Assembly: GCA_001275005.1 (NCBI GenBank)
Contig: JWZX01002772.1
Location: forward strand, 1 to 42,383
Origin: Chrysochromulina tobinii
Taxonomy: Eukaryota > Haptophyta > Prymnesiales > Chrysochromulinaceae
DNA length: 42,383 bases
Reading direction: 5' to 3'
Shown one piece after another: positions 10,123 to 18,103 of the stretch. Position numbers and translations under genes: made by a program. The notes below the pieces were generated by a model. It worked only from the letters and a program-made list of their open reading frames with translations, was not told where the DNA came from and did no database searches. The first letter of the stretch is position 1, and each line of letters begins with the position of its first letter.

Positions 10123-10616
10123 GTCAACACCCAAGACAGATAGGCGGCAAGCGCCACGGCGAAAAGGCGCACACACACGAAAAACGCCCGAGACGGCGCT
10201 TTCAAAAGTACTCTACACGGCCTGGAGCCCACGTTTAACGTTTTATCCCATTTTTCCTCAGGCATGTTGAGCATCTTGTCGAGTTGCGCCGCTGACGTGA
10301 TCGCAGGTGCGAGGTGCAAGGCCAGCCGCTCCGGATCCGAATCGACACAAAGCACAATCGTGCGCGCTCGAACCTCGAGTCGCTGAAAGTTCTTTACTAG
10401 ACTTTTTATTTATTTCGATTGCCGCATAGCTGCGCCGAACCGGACTCTTTCCCCACAAGCCGCACGGGACGTACAAATAAGTAAAACGTCCCGACTGGGC
10501 GCCACTGCGCACTGGCCGGACTGCGTGTCATGTGGCGGCAGGCGGGGAGTATCTGTATGTTCCTGAAAGTTCCTGAGATGGTTCCTGAAGTTCGCCCCGA
10601 CGAGAGCGCGCCGCAG
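10123..10616. other. Intergenic region, possible missing first exon
   Basis: This lies between two minus-strand genes, so it should contain the promoter of the glycoprotein gene. A minus-strand frame through about 10355-10098 encodes a hydrophobic segment (FFVCVRLFAVALAAYLSWVL) that ends just past the proposed ATG in a different frame. The rest has no recognisable coding. Near 10550-10590 there is a short repeated GTTCCTGAAG / GTTCCTGAGATG tract. Confidence 0.35.
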
Positions 10617-11219
10617 CTATCGCGTGATACTCCTCCGCGAGCCCCCGAAAGCTGGCTCGTTGAATGCGCGCTCCTCCAGCTCCTCCCTGCGCATCATAGT
10701 TTGCGACATCTTGACCTTCACATTCTTGATGTGGGCCTGGATGCTCTGTGCATGGAGCGCCTCGAGGGCCCTCGCGTCTGCCTCACGTTTGAGAATGTAC
10801 GTGTGGCCCGGGCCTGCGTCGAGACGAGGCAAATCGGTCCACATACGGTAGTCCAACTCTTCCGGCGGCGTTGGGCGCGTCACGATGGCCAGGTGGTGGC
10901 GGATCTGCGGCGTGTTGTTGATGCCGGGCCAGCGGTAGTCAGGGCCCCATTTGTTCAGCGAGCTTGCGAGGCCAGGAGTTTGCCCAATGTGCGGTCGGTA
11001 CTTGTAAAAGTTCCAGTCCTTGATCATGCGGCCTGGGTCCTCAGGGCTGCCGAGCTTTGGCAATGGCGGTGCGGAGTTCAGCCGCTCGCCACCGACGCCC
11101 GCCTTCATCACGTCCAGCCGCCCCTGCGCAAAGCCCAGGTGTTGGGACCACAGCGCCTTTGCCGCTTCCGACGCCTTTGCCCCAGGCGGTTTCGAGAATA
11201 CGAGCGTGGCGGTGACCAT
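10617..11219 (-). CDS. Unrecognised small basic protein
   Basis: 200 residues from the ATG at 11219 (MVTATLVFSKPPG); the open frame extends upstream but those residues look like translated 5' UTR. The protein is basic, rich in Trp, Tyr and Pro in the middle (DWNFYKYRPHIGQTPG, WGPDYRWPGINNTPQIRHH) and ends in a charged helix (residues about 150-190, with KNVKVKMSQTMMRREELEE). There is no signal peptide or membrane segment. The composition would suit a mitochondrial ribosome or axoneme component; the IRHHLAIVTR segment faintly recalls mitochondrial uL30, but I cannot support that. Codon use matches the neighbouring real genes, so I consider it coding. Confidence 0.55.
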   Translation of the reverse strand: MVTATLVFSKPPGAKASEAAKALWSQHLGFAQGRLDVMKAGVGGERLNSAPPLPKLGSPEDPGRMIKDWNFYKYRPHIGQTPGLASSLNKWGPDYRWPGINNTPQIRHHLAIVTRPTPPEELDYRMWTDLPRLDAGPGHTYILKREADARALEALHAQSIQAHIKNVKVKMSQTMMRREELEERAFNEPAFGGSRRSITR

Positions 11220-11609
11220 CCGCCTCAACACCCCCACCAGAACGAGCGGAGCCGAGCGGTGCCGACGCCTCCACGAAGGAAAACAGCAAACGCGCCGTGT
11301 TGGTTTTTGTAAATTTGCCGTCCCATTCGCCAATCCATTTTGCTTCAAAATAGTCGAAACCTCTCCCGCGTATATACCCGCGAAGGGTCATAATATGTAA
11401 GAAAGAACCCTGACATCGACAAATTCGATGACGGTGAACGAAGACCGTTATCACAAATCGTGTCGATGCCTGTATTCATCACACACCCGCGCATGGTACG
11501 TACTCGTGTGGGGTCTGTGAGCGGGTGAGTCAAGTCGACTGCGGGGCTGTCGGTGTTCACACCGACTTCCCGACGATGCACAAAGGCCCATGGCGGCGAG
11601 CTGCGTGCC

Positions 11610-13391
11610 ATGTTATTCGCCGAAGTTGACGGTCGCGGCGTCGCAGTTTTTGCTCGCGGCTACGGTGTTTGCCTCGTCTACTTTGCGCATGTGACGCTTC
11701 CGAGCTACATCGAGCGGCTCGACAACACAGTACTAACCTTTGGCTACGCTCCTTTCAGCCATTTTCCTCCGCTCGGCCACCCTTCGCCTGTGGCGCTGTG
11801 GCTGCTGCAGCGAACCCTGCTCTTTGCTGGCACATCGCTCGCCATCGGACTGCTCCCTCGGTGTGCACTGTGCCTCTCCACGCTCGCGCTCCTGCACGTG
11901 CTCGCCCTGGACCGCATTGTCTACAACAACCACTATGTGCTGATGATAGAGTTGTGCGCGCTGCTGCTTGCCGCCGACGAGCGCTGCCTGGCCTGGCCGC
12001 TGCGTAGCCGTCGCGCCGTCCTGCCGTACTGGCAGCTCCTGTCCCTGCAGCTGCTTGTGCTCACGCCCTACTTTTACGGCGGCCTGGCCAAGCTCAACCG
12101 CTCGTGGCTGCTGGACGCGGAGCCCGTGCGCACGTGGGCTGACGAGATGCTTGGTAGCATGGACGACGCGAGCGGTGGGCACGTCGCCCAGGCCCTCGAG
12201 CACCTGGCGCGTGGCGCCACCGACGCCGAGCTGCTCACGGCCTTCGCCTTCTTCGTCAGCTATGCGGGCCTCCTCATCGACCTCCTCGTCCCCTTGGCGT
12301 TGCTTCACCGGGCGCGCTGGCTGAGGTGCAGCGCGGCGCTCGTCGCCCTGGGCTTCCACGCATGCAATCGGCTCTGGTTCGGCCTCGGCGTCTTCCCGTA
12401 CCTGTGCGTGCTCGGCTTGAGCCTCTTCCTTGTGGGAGGGCAGGTGCACGTGGTAGAGCAGGCTGCTGTGCCCGCAAGCCGTCATCCTGCACGACCGACA
12501 TCGAAGCCAGCCGAGAGCACTCGTCGTTTCGCGCCGCGTCGCCGCTGGCCCGCCGTGGCGGTGCTCGCGCTGGCACTCCTCCACTGCGTGCTGCCCTTCC
12601 GCCACCAATGGCGCCACCGCGGCGACGAAGGGTACTCCAGCTTATGGACAGAAGAGGGTTCGCTCTTCGCCTGGCACATGAAACGGGTGGAGCGCTCAGG
12701 CTGGTTGGCGCTGCGGGTGCTCGCGCTCGACACGACGCAGCGTGAGTGGACACTCATCCCGGAGACCGACACGGCGCTGCACCCCGCCCAGGCAGGCTTC
12801 CTTCCAGTAAGCCCCACCATGCTACTAACGTATGCGCAGCATCTGCAGACCCTCTACGCCGCGCGCGGCGTCAACGTGAGTGTGTTTGCTCACGACTCGT
12901 GCGTTAGCGCCAACGGTCGACCGGCGCAACGGCTCTTCGTCGCAGCTGCGGACCTCCTCGAGGCCGCCGCGACCTACGACCGCATCTGGGCGCCAACGGG
13001 TGTCGGCAGCTTCCTGCACGAGTGGGGCGCAACCTCGCCCACACTCCGTTGCGACTTGCAGCCTGCAGCCGACGCTGAGGCCGTGCAGCGTGCGTCCGAT
13101 GCCACGTTCCGGTGGCTGTACGGGCACTTGCTCTTCTCCAGACCGCACAAAAAGGACTGGCCTTGGAGAGGGCGTACCCGGATCCCTGCGGGTCGGACGA
13201 TCGGTCGGACTCCTGCGGGGGCAGCGATGGCCTCGTGCGCGTCCGACACGTCCAACGCGGCGACTGAAGGTGCTGCAGAGCCTGAGGGTCGTCTCTGGAA
13301 CTCGAGAGGCGCGCCGGCGTGGGCACGGGTGTCCTCGTTTGTGCACGCACGTAATGCGATTTGGACGCCCGTGGACGCGCCTCCTGAATAA
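11610..13391 (+). CDS. Vitamin K-dependent gamma-carboxylase-like membrane protein (HTTM)
   Basis: 593 residues from the ATG at 11610; the frame continues upstream only to a GTG. The N-terminal half is a multi-pass HTTM domain: VDGRGVAVFARGYG at the start, NNHYVLMIELCALLL (about 106-120), PYWQLLSLQLLVLTPYFYGGLAKLNRSW split across residues 139-166, and further helices to about 280. The PYFYGGLAKLN segment aligns with the region of the active-site lysine in GGCX-type enzymes, suggesting Lys161. A lumenal part with SSLWTEEGSLFAWHM (about 345-360) matches the WTEEGxxFxW motif of the same family. Known members epoxidise vitamin K hydroquinone and carboxylate glutamate; the algal substrate is unknown. 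The last ~60 residues are low complexity. The enzyme probably sits in the ER membrane, inferred from the family. Confidence 0.82.
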   Translation: MLFAEVDGRGVAVFARGYGVCLVYFAHVTLPSYIERLDNTVLTFGYAPFSHFPPLGHPSPVALWLLQRTLLFAGTSLAIGLLPRCALCLSTLALLHVLALDRIVYNNHYVLMIELCALLLAADERCLAWPLRSRRAVLPYWQLLSLQLLVLTPYFYGGLAKLNRSWLLDAEPVRTWADEMLGSMDDASGGHVAQALEHLARGATDAELLTAFAFFVSYAGLLIDLLVPLALLHRARWLRCSAALVALGFHACNRLWFGLGVFPYLCVLGLSLFLVGGQVHVVEQAAVPASRHPARPTSKPAESTRRFAPRRRWPAVAVLALALLHCVLPFRHQWRHRGDEGYSSLWTEEGSLFAWHMKRVERSGWLALRVLALDTTQREWTLIPETDTALHPAQAGFLPVSPTMLLTYAQHLQTLYAARGVNVSVFAHDSCVSANGRPAQRLFVAAADLLEAAATYDRIWAPTGVGSFLHEWGATSPTLRCDLQPAADAEAVQRASDATFRWLYGHLLFSRPHKKDWPWRGRTRIPAGRTIGRTPAGAAMASCASDTSNAATEGAAEPEGRLWNSRGAPAWARVSSFVHARNAIWTPVDAPPE

Positions 13392-14129
13392 ACCGTAATT
13401 GAGGCCACTTGTAGACGCTAGCGCAGGCTGAAGATCCCTTTTGCTTGTTGGGAGCTGTCTTTATTACTCTTTTGTTTTCCGGACGACACTCCCACATCAA
13501 CAGCACCTCGCCTCATGCCGCACCGCGCACGCCCTACCCCTAGCACATCTGAAGATCTGTGATGTGAATGACAATGAGTTGAGGCGCCCGCGAGGGACCG
13601 GACACGCTCTCGTGCCGTACCGCTCCCGCCAACCATCACGTGCATTGCGAGCGGCTACTCTTCGCTTTCGCTACCGCTCCGGACCACGAGGACCTCAGGC
13701 CGTCTAGGGAGGGGAGCAGCGCGACGACGGTGGCGCCGGCGTGACATACGCACGCGCTATGGCTAATGAAACGTACTCGCGCGGCAAGACCCAGAGGTGC
13801 AGAAAGGTAAACGAGTTGTCAACGGTGCCGCTGCCGGCGTTACATGTACGGTACATTCTCTCCGAAGGTAGGATCCCACCGCCTCGCCCTCAATCTATGG
13901 ATTTACCTTGAGGACGGCCTTGGTGCCCTCTGAGACGGCGTCTTTGGCGACCTCAACGGTAAGGAGGATGCGCACAGCGCCCTGCTGGATCTCGCGAGAT
14001 CTTGGGCGAGGACAGGGTGACCTCCTCACCTCCTCGTCGTCACGCACGTGCTTGCCCGCCTCGACGGTGATGCGCTCGAATGCGAGACGGTACGTGCCAG
14101 GGTAGCCGGCAGCGAAGCCAGCCAGCGAG
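13392..14129. other. Intergenic region with a possible minus-strand exon
   Basis: 13392-13894 shows no supported gene. On the minus strand, about 14128-13895 stays open and encodes a plausible beta-rich stretch (AGYPGTYRLAFERITVEAG, then GAVRILLTVEVAKDAVSEG). It has an internal GTGAGG and a CAG that could be splice sites, is preceded by TTCTAG, and ends with AAGGTAAAT, which looks like a donor. It sits directly after the stop of the Gly-rich gene, in another frame. It may be a separate exon or an alternative 3' exon; I cannot decide. Confidence 0.3.
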
Positions 14130-14975
14130 CTAGAATCCGCTGCCCTTGCCGCCGCCTTTGCCAAAGCCGCCCTTGCCGCCGCCTTTGCCACCTCCTTTGC
14201 CGCCGCCGCCGCCGCGGCCGCCGCCGTAGCCGCGGCCGCCACCTTTGCCCTTTCCGCCGCCTCCCTTGCCGCCGCCGCCCTTGCCGAAGTTGCCGCCTTT
14301 GCCACCGCCGCCGCCACGGCCACCGCCATAGCCGCGCCCAAGATCGTCCGCGATCAAGTACTCGATCAAGTCATCGAGATCATCAAAGTCATCCACGCGG
14401 CCGCCACCCTTACCCTTGCCACCGCCCCCCTTGCCAAAGCCGTCGCCCTTGCCGCCGAAGCCGTCGCCCTTGCCGCCGAAGCCGCCCTCCGCAGCGGCAA
14501 CCGCCGCCGCCTTCTCTGCCGCCATCAGTTTCAGAGCGGCGTGGCATGCTTCCGTGAGCGTCGGATCAAGGGCCTTTGCCTTGTTGTTGATCGATGCGTC
14601 CACAATGGGCGCGAGGCTTGCAATCTTGGCGAGCGGCGTCTTGCACTTCATCATCTCATGTTTGTTCGTCGCAAGCCACGTGCGGCAGCGGGAGATGACG
14701 CCACTGTCGATTGGCATATCGGTGGTGGTCAACTCGGCGACGTACTTGACAAGGCTTGCGGGCATGCCATCCGAGGAGGATGCAAGGGAGGCGAGAGCGC
14801 CGGCAGCCGTCTTCATGGCAGACGCACGGCGGCAAGCGGCCTGCACGGCGTCCCGCTCGCCCATGCGACGTGAGGTGAGCAGACGCTTCATCTCAGCGAC
14901 AGCCCACCCCGCCGCGTCGGAGGGCATCGGAATGGTTGCGTCGGAGGGCATTGGAATGGTTGCGTCGGTAGGCAT
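14130..14975 (-). CDS. Helical protein with GKG/RGG-rich tail
   Basis: 281 residues from the ATG at 14975. The start lies in a 24-bp repeat encoding MPTDATIP-MPSDATIP-MPSDA. Residues about 20-155 are predicted all-helical (AEMKRLLTSRR, SLVKYVAEL, CHAALKLMAAEKAAA) and match no family I recognise. From about residue 165 to the end the chain is Gly/Lys/Arg-rich with repeats such as GGFGGKGDGFGGKGDG and GRGYGGGRGGGGGKGG, broken by an acidic helix DDFDDLDDLIEYL. RGG/GKG tails usually bind RNA or drive condensation, so an RNA-associated role is a reasonable guess only. The repetitive tail makes the opposite strand and other frames look open; those are shadows. Confidence 0.6.
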   Translation of the reverse strand: MPTDATIPMPSDATIPMPSDAAGWAVAEMKRLLTSRRMGERDAVQAACRRASAMKTAAGALASLASSSDGMPASLVKYVAELTTTDMPIDSGVISRCRTWLATNKHEMMKCKTPLAKIASLAPIVDASINNKAKALDPTLTEACHAALKLMAAEKAAAVAAAEGGFGGKGDGFGGKGDGFGKGGGGKGKGGGRVDDFDDLDDLIEYLIADDLGRGYGGGRGGGGGKGGNFGKGGGGKGGGGKGKGGGRGYGGGRGGGGGKGGGKGGGKGGFGKGGGKGSGF

Positions 14976-15059
14976 TGGAATGGGTCACATTGCGGAGAGT
15001 GCTCGCCTTTTGAAAAGGCTTTTTCGCTTTTGTTCGCTTGCCGTTCCGCTAGTACAAAT

Positions 15060-15784
15060 AGCTTGTTGAGGGGTGGGGGAGTAAGTGCACGCGTTCACGC
15101 GTGCGTTGCCTTGGGCCGGTGTGTGGCCTCCCACCTCCCCTAACTATTAGATACAAGGGGTGGGAGTAAGTACACGGCGCTCACGCGTGCGTTGCCTTGG
15201 GCCGGTGTGTGGCCCTTAAGCGCGTCTCTTTCGGGGTTGTCGCCAGGGGGTCGTTCAGAACGAGCGGGTAAGAGGTCTCCACGCCATCGATGATTTTGAA
15301 ATAACAGAAGAATTCATTGGTCGGTAGACGGTACAGTAATACTCGGTTTGACCGGTCCCAAACGCCCACACGGCCACAGCGGACCCTAAAGGCTGGCGCG
15401 CGGCCTCTCGTGCAAGGGCTGCCGAGGGGCTCGAGCGAGCGTCGCCGTCCACACGCCGCCAGGGCCAGCGCTCGCGCACGCGTCGCCGTGTGCCCGCGCT
15501 TGCTGCTGGGCTCCTCCTTCGCCACCACGAGGATGCCTCTACCAATGCGTCAGAACCTGTCCGGGAGCCGGGGGATGGGGTGTCTGAGGCGTCGGTGGCG
15601 GGTGCGGTGCCATCTTCGTGGGGTGCGGAGCCGCCCTTTGAGATGGTGGTTTGGTGAAACTGAAAGGGGGGAGAGTATGGTGATCTCTCCGCCGTTTTGG
15701 ACACATGGTCCACCTCGCCTAATAGAAAGAAACCAAGGTACCTGTACACATCTCGTCGTCGAGAAATTGTCTGGCAGCTAAGAG
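15060..15784. other. Intergenic with ~86-bp duplication and a possible gene fragment
   Basis: Two imperfect copies of an ~86-bp unit lie at about 15070-15134 and 15155-15216. Both carry GTAAGT (15081, 15166) and an identical stretch beginning TCACGCGTGCGTTGCC (15095, 15181). On the minus strand, 15528-15181 is an open frame of 115 codons whose second half (VGVWDRSNRVLLYRLPT, then NEFFCYFKIIDGVETSYP) looks protein-like and may be a fragment or exon. Its N-terminal half is low-complexity Arg/Ala. I do not assign a gene. Confidence 0.35.
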
Positions 15785-17173
15785 CTAACTGAAGCACTGC
15801 TTGGACGTTGCGATGTGAATCTCTGGAATCGATTGGAGCAGATGTTTGGCTTGTCCTGAGCACGTAAATCTCATCGTGGGGTAGACGCCCAGAGAAGCGT
15901 ACGCCTGCCTGATCACTGAGACCACATTCTTGGTGAGGATGCCGACCCAATCTCCGTGCGGTAGAAACTCGTACCCGCAACAGTATACGATCGCGTGGAC
16001 TTCCTTGGCCGTGGTGGCCTGGAGCTGTGGATCCTCGATCTTGAGCACCAGCTCATTGAAGAGATGGTTGATGTCGACCAGCGAGTGGGCACTGGCCCGG
16101 CGATCCATCGTGCCCAAATAGCGAAAGTAGATCTGCATCGAGTCGACCTCGGGCATGCGCCGATTGCGGAAGATGACGTCGAACCAACTCGTCTGTGTGC
16201 GTGGCTCGGATAAGGTGTCGCCGTGTACTCGCGCAAGGTAGGCGCGCAGACGCCGCATCACGCCCGGCTCGACGAGCCACCAGTAGCCCAGGTTGAATGC
16301 GAAGTAGCGTTGGTCGTCTGCGTGAGGCTGGCTGCTGTTCAGCGCGATCTGGGCAATCTTATGGGACTTGCACGGCCAACTGCCCGGGCATTTGGTCGTT
16401 TTCGATAACTTGAGGTCGGCGTGGATCAACGGCGCTCCGCGCTCGTAGAACTTTGCGATGAGCGCGGTCAGGTTCGTCGGTTTCACGAGTTCTGAGTCCG
16501 CGTCGAGCACGAGAACATACATCGCGCGCGACGTGAGACCGCAGTACAACTTTTTCAGGCTGCTGTAAGACCAACGGTCATATGCGTCGAGAAACGCGGT
16601 GTCATTTGCCAAGCCCGACTTGGTAAAGAACGACTGCCCTTCGAAGCGGCTCACCAGATATTGCAGCGTTGAGACCTCAACACGAGCGCTGCCGATTTGG
16701 TTGACGAAAGGCTTCCCGGGTCCATCACGTGGGCCCTTGCCTAAGTTGTCGTCTTTACTGAGTCGTCGTCCGTGAAAGTCGTGTACCGCAAAAAGCTCTT
16801 GCTCCTGCTCGTTGCTCACCACCACGCGCAGATTCACATTCTCGCCATCCAGCAAGTACTTGCCAAACGACTTGAACAGCTTATGGAACTCCCGCTTGTC
16901 TCGAGTGAAGAACACAGGGATGCATACGTCCAATGGTCGAGCCGGATCAGCAAGCACGGAATGGTCGAAAGCCTGGAGCAAGGTTAGGAGCGGCCACAGC
17001 CGGGTCGCTTTGATACCAGAGGAAAGGACTGCAGACCTGAGCATGGGTTTCGGTACTGTAGTAAAAGTCACTCTGCACCGAACCGGTATGAATACAGTAC
17101 TGTTCGTTACCTCTTCGGAGCCGAAGTGCATGAAAGTCAAGACATGACACGCCCAAGCCGACAGAACATCCAT
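15785..17173 (-). CDS. Putative glycosyltransferase, DUF6492-like
   Basis: 462 residues from the ATG at 17173; internal ATGs, for example near 17044, are alternatives. The core runs from about residue 80 (DVCIPVFFTRDKREF) through SSLKKLYCGLTSRAMYVLVLDADSE split around 204-228. DAD at 224-226 takes the place of the DxD motif that binds metal and sugar nucleotide in GT-A glycosyltransferases. A KLxxxxxxxxxYxLvLDaD pattern and a later aromatic, acidic segment (FNLGYWWLVEPGVMRRL) match DUF6492-type enzymes as I know them. There is a weak hydrophobic N-terminus (about 50-68) but no clear type II membrane anchor. A Golgi role is assumed from the family; donor and acceptor are unknown. Confidence 0.62.
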   Translation of the reverse strand: MDVLSAWACHVLTFMHFGSEEVTNSTVFIPVRCRVTFTTVPKPMLRSAVLSSGIKATRLWPLLTLLQAFDHSVLADPARPLDVCIPVFFTRDKREFHKLFKSFGKYLLDGENVNLRVVVSNEQEQELFAVHDFHGRRLSKDDNLGKGPRDGPGKPFVNQIGSARVEVSTLQYLVSRFEGQSFFTKSGLANDTAFLDAYDRWSYSSLKKLYCGLTSRAMYVLVLDADSELVKPTNLTALIAKFYERGAPLIHADLKLSKTTKCPGSWPCKSHKIAQIALNSSQPHADDQRYFAFNLGYWWLVEPGVMRRLRAYLARVHGDTLSEPRTQTSWFDVIFRNRRMPEVDSMQIYFRYLGTMDRRASAHSLVDINHLFNELVLKIEDPQLQATTAKEVHAIVYCCGYEFLPHGDWVGILTKNVVSVIRQAYASLGVYPTMRFTCSGQAKHLLQSIPEIHIATSKQCFS

Positions 17174-18103
17174 GCGACAAATTTGGACCGCGCGCCACTT
17201 TGATAACCCTGAACAAGATCAACAGCTCGCCGCCAGCTCTACATACACCAACTGGTATGTAGAGTTTTGCGTGTATTTAAGACCCAGAGTTTTGCGTGAA
17301 TTTAAGAGAATAATTTGCCAGAGGCGCCGCAGGCGCCGAAATTTTTCGAAATTTGCCACACACCGCTCCACTTGCCTCCCAGGCACACGCAGTACACATG
17401 TACCGGATAAGCATGGGCATGGAAAGGTGCATGGCCCCCGGTCATTAGGTGGACTCTACAGACAGTGCCTGACCTCAAACTGTCTCGCCCCAGCCCCCCA
17501 CATCTTCGGCCCAAGCCCGCGGTGCGCTTATCTTTGGCTCTCGCCTTCGCATCATCCTCACGTCTAAGCCTGTTACATGTAGTCTGTTAGCCTGTTCTAC
17601 TGGCCGTGGCCGCGAGAATTGGGAATCCTACCGAGGTCGCACGCACCTCCGCACCTCCGGGACAGTCGAGCACCAGAGTCGTGTAAAACTCTTTGTCTGG
17701 GACTCTCTGACCCCGCTCCCCGGACGATCTATTAATTATTACTCTGAGGTGTTGCTGCGGGCAGAGGGCCAGAGGCGGGTGAGTCGCATGGTGAGGCGTG
17801 TGGTCTCTGGAACGCGCACCGTCACCGCACGTCACACACGCATGTCTCGTCTACTAGAGCTGGGGGGCGGGGGGCTCGGCTTGCGGTGGAGGAAATTGTA
17901 ACCACGCGGAAATACGTACTCGAGTGATGGGTTTGAAACCTTGAGACGTTGCGCGCGCGCGCGCCCGCCGCTGCCGGTTGTGTGTGCGGTGGCGTGCCCG
18001 TGCGGAGTGGCCTCGAAGATCTTGGAGCGTGCAGTGACCGCTGTGGGGTCCGGTCGCCCATGATCCGTTTAGGACCTGTGGGGTTGCCACCGCGGCTTGC
18101 TCG
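17174..18103. other. Intergenic, no supported gene
   Basis: 930 bases between two minus-strand genes. The AT-rich part (17210-17360) probably includes the promoter of the glycosyltransferase gene. A GAGTTTTGCGTG motif is repeated at about 17260 and 17286, and a (GC)n tract lies near 17950. Short open frames on both strands show no domain, and I see no RNA gene. Confidence 0.4.

Noticed and set aside
14048-14557. Plus-strand frame rich in Arg, Cys and His (CRRLCQSRPCRRLC-like)
   Set aside because: It is the shadow of the Gly/Lys-rich tail of the minus-strand gene.
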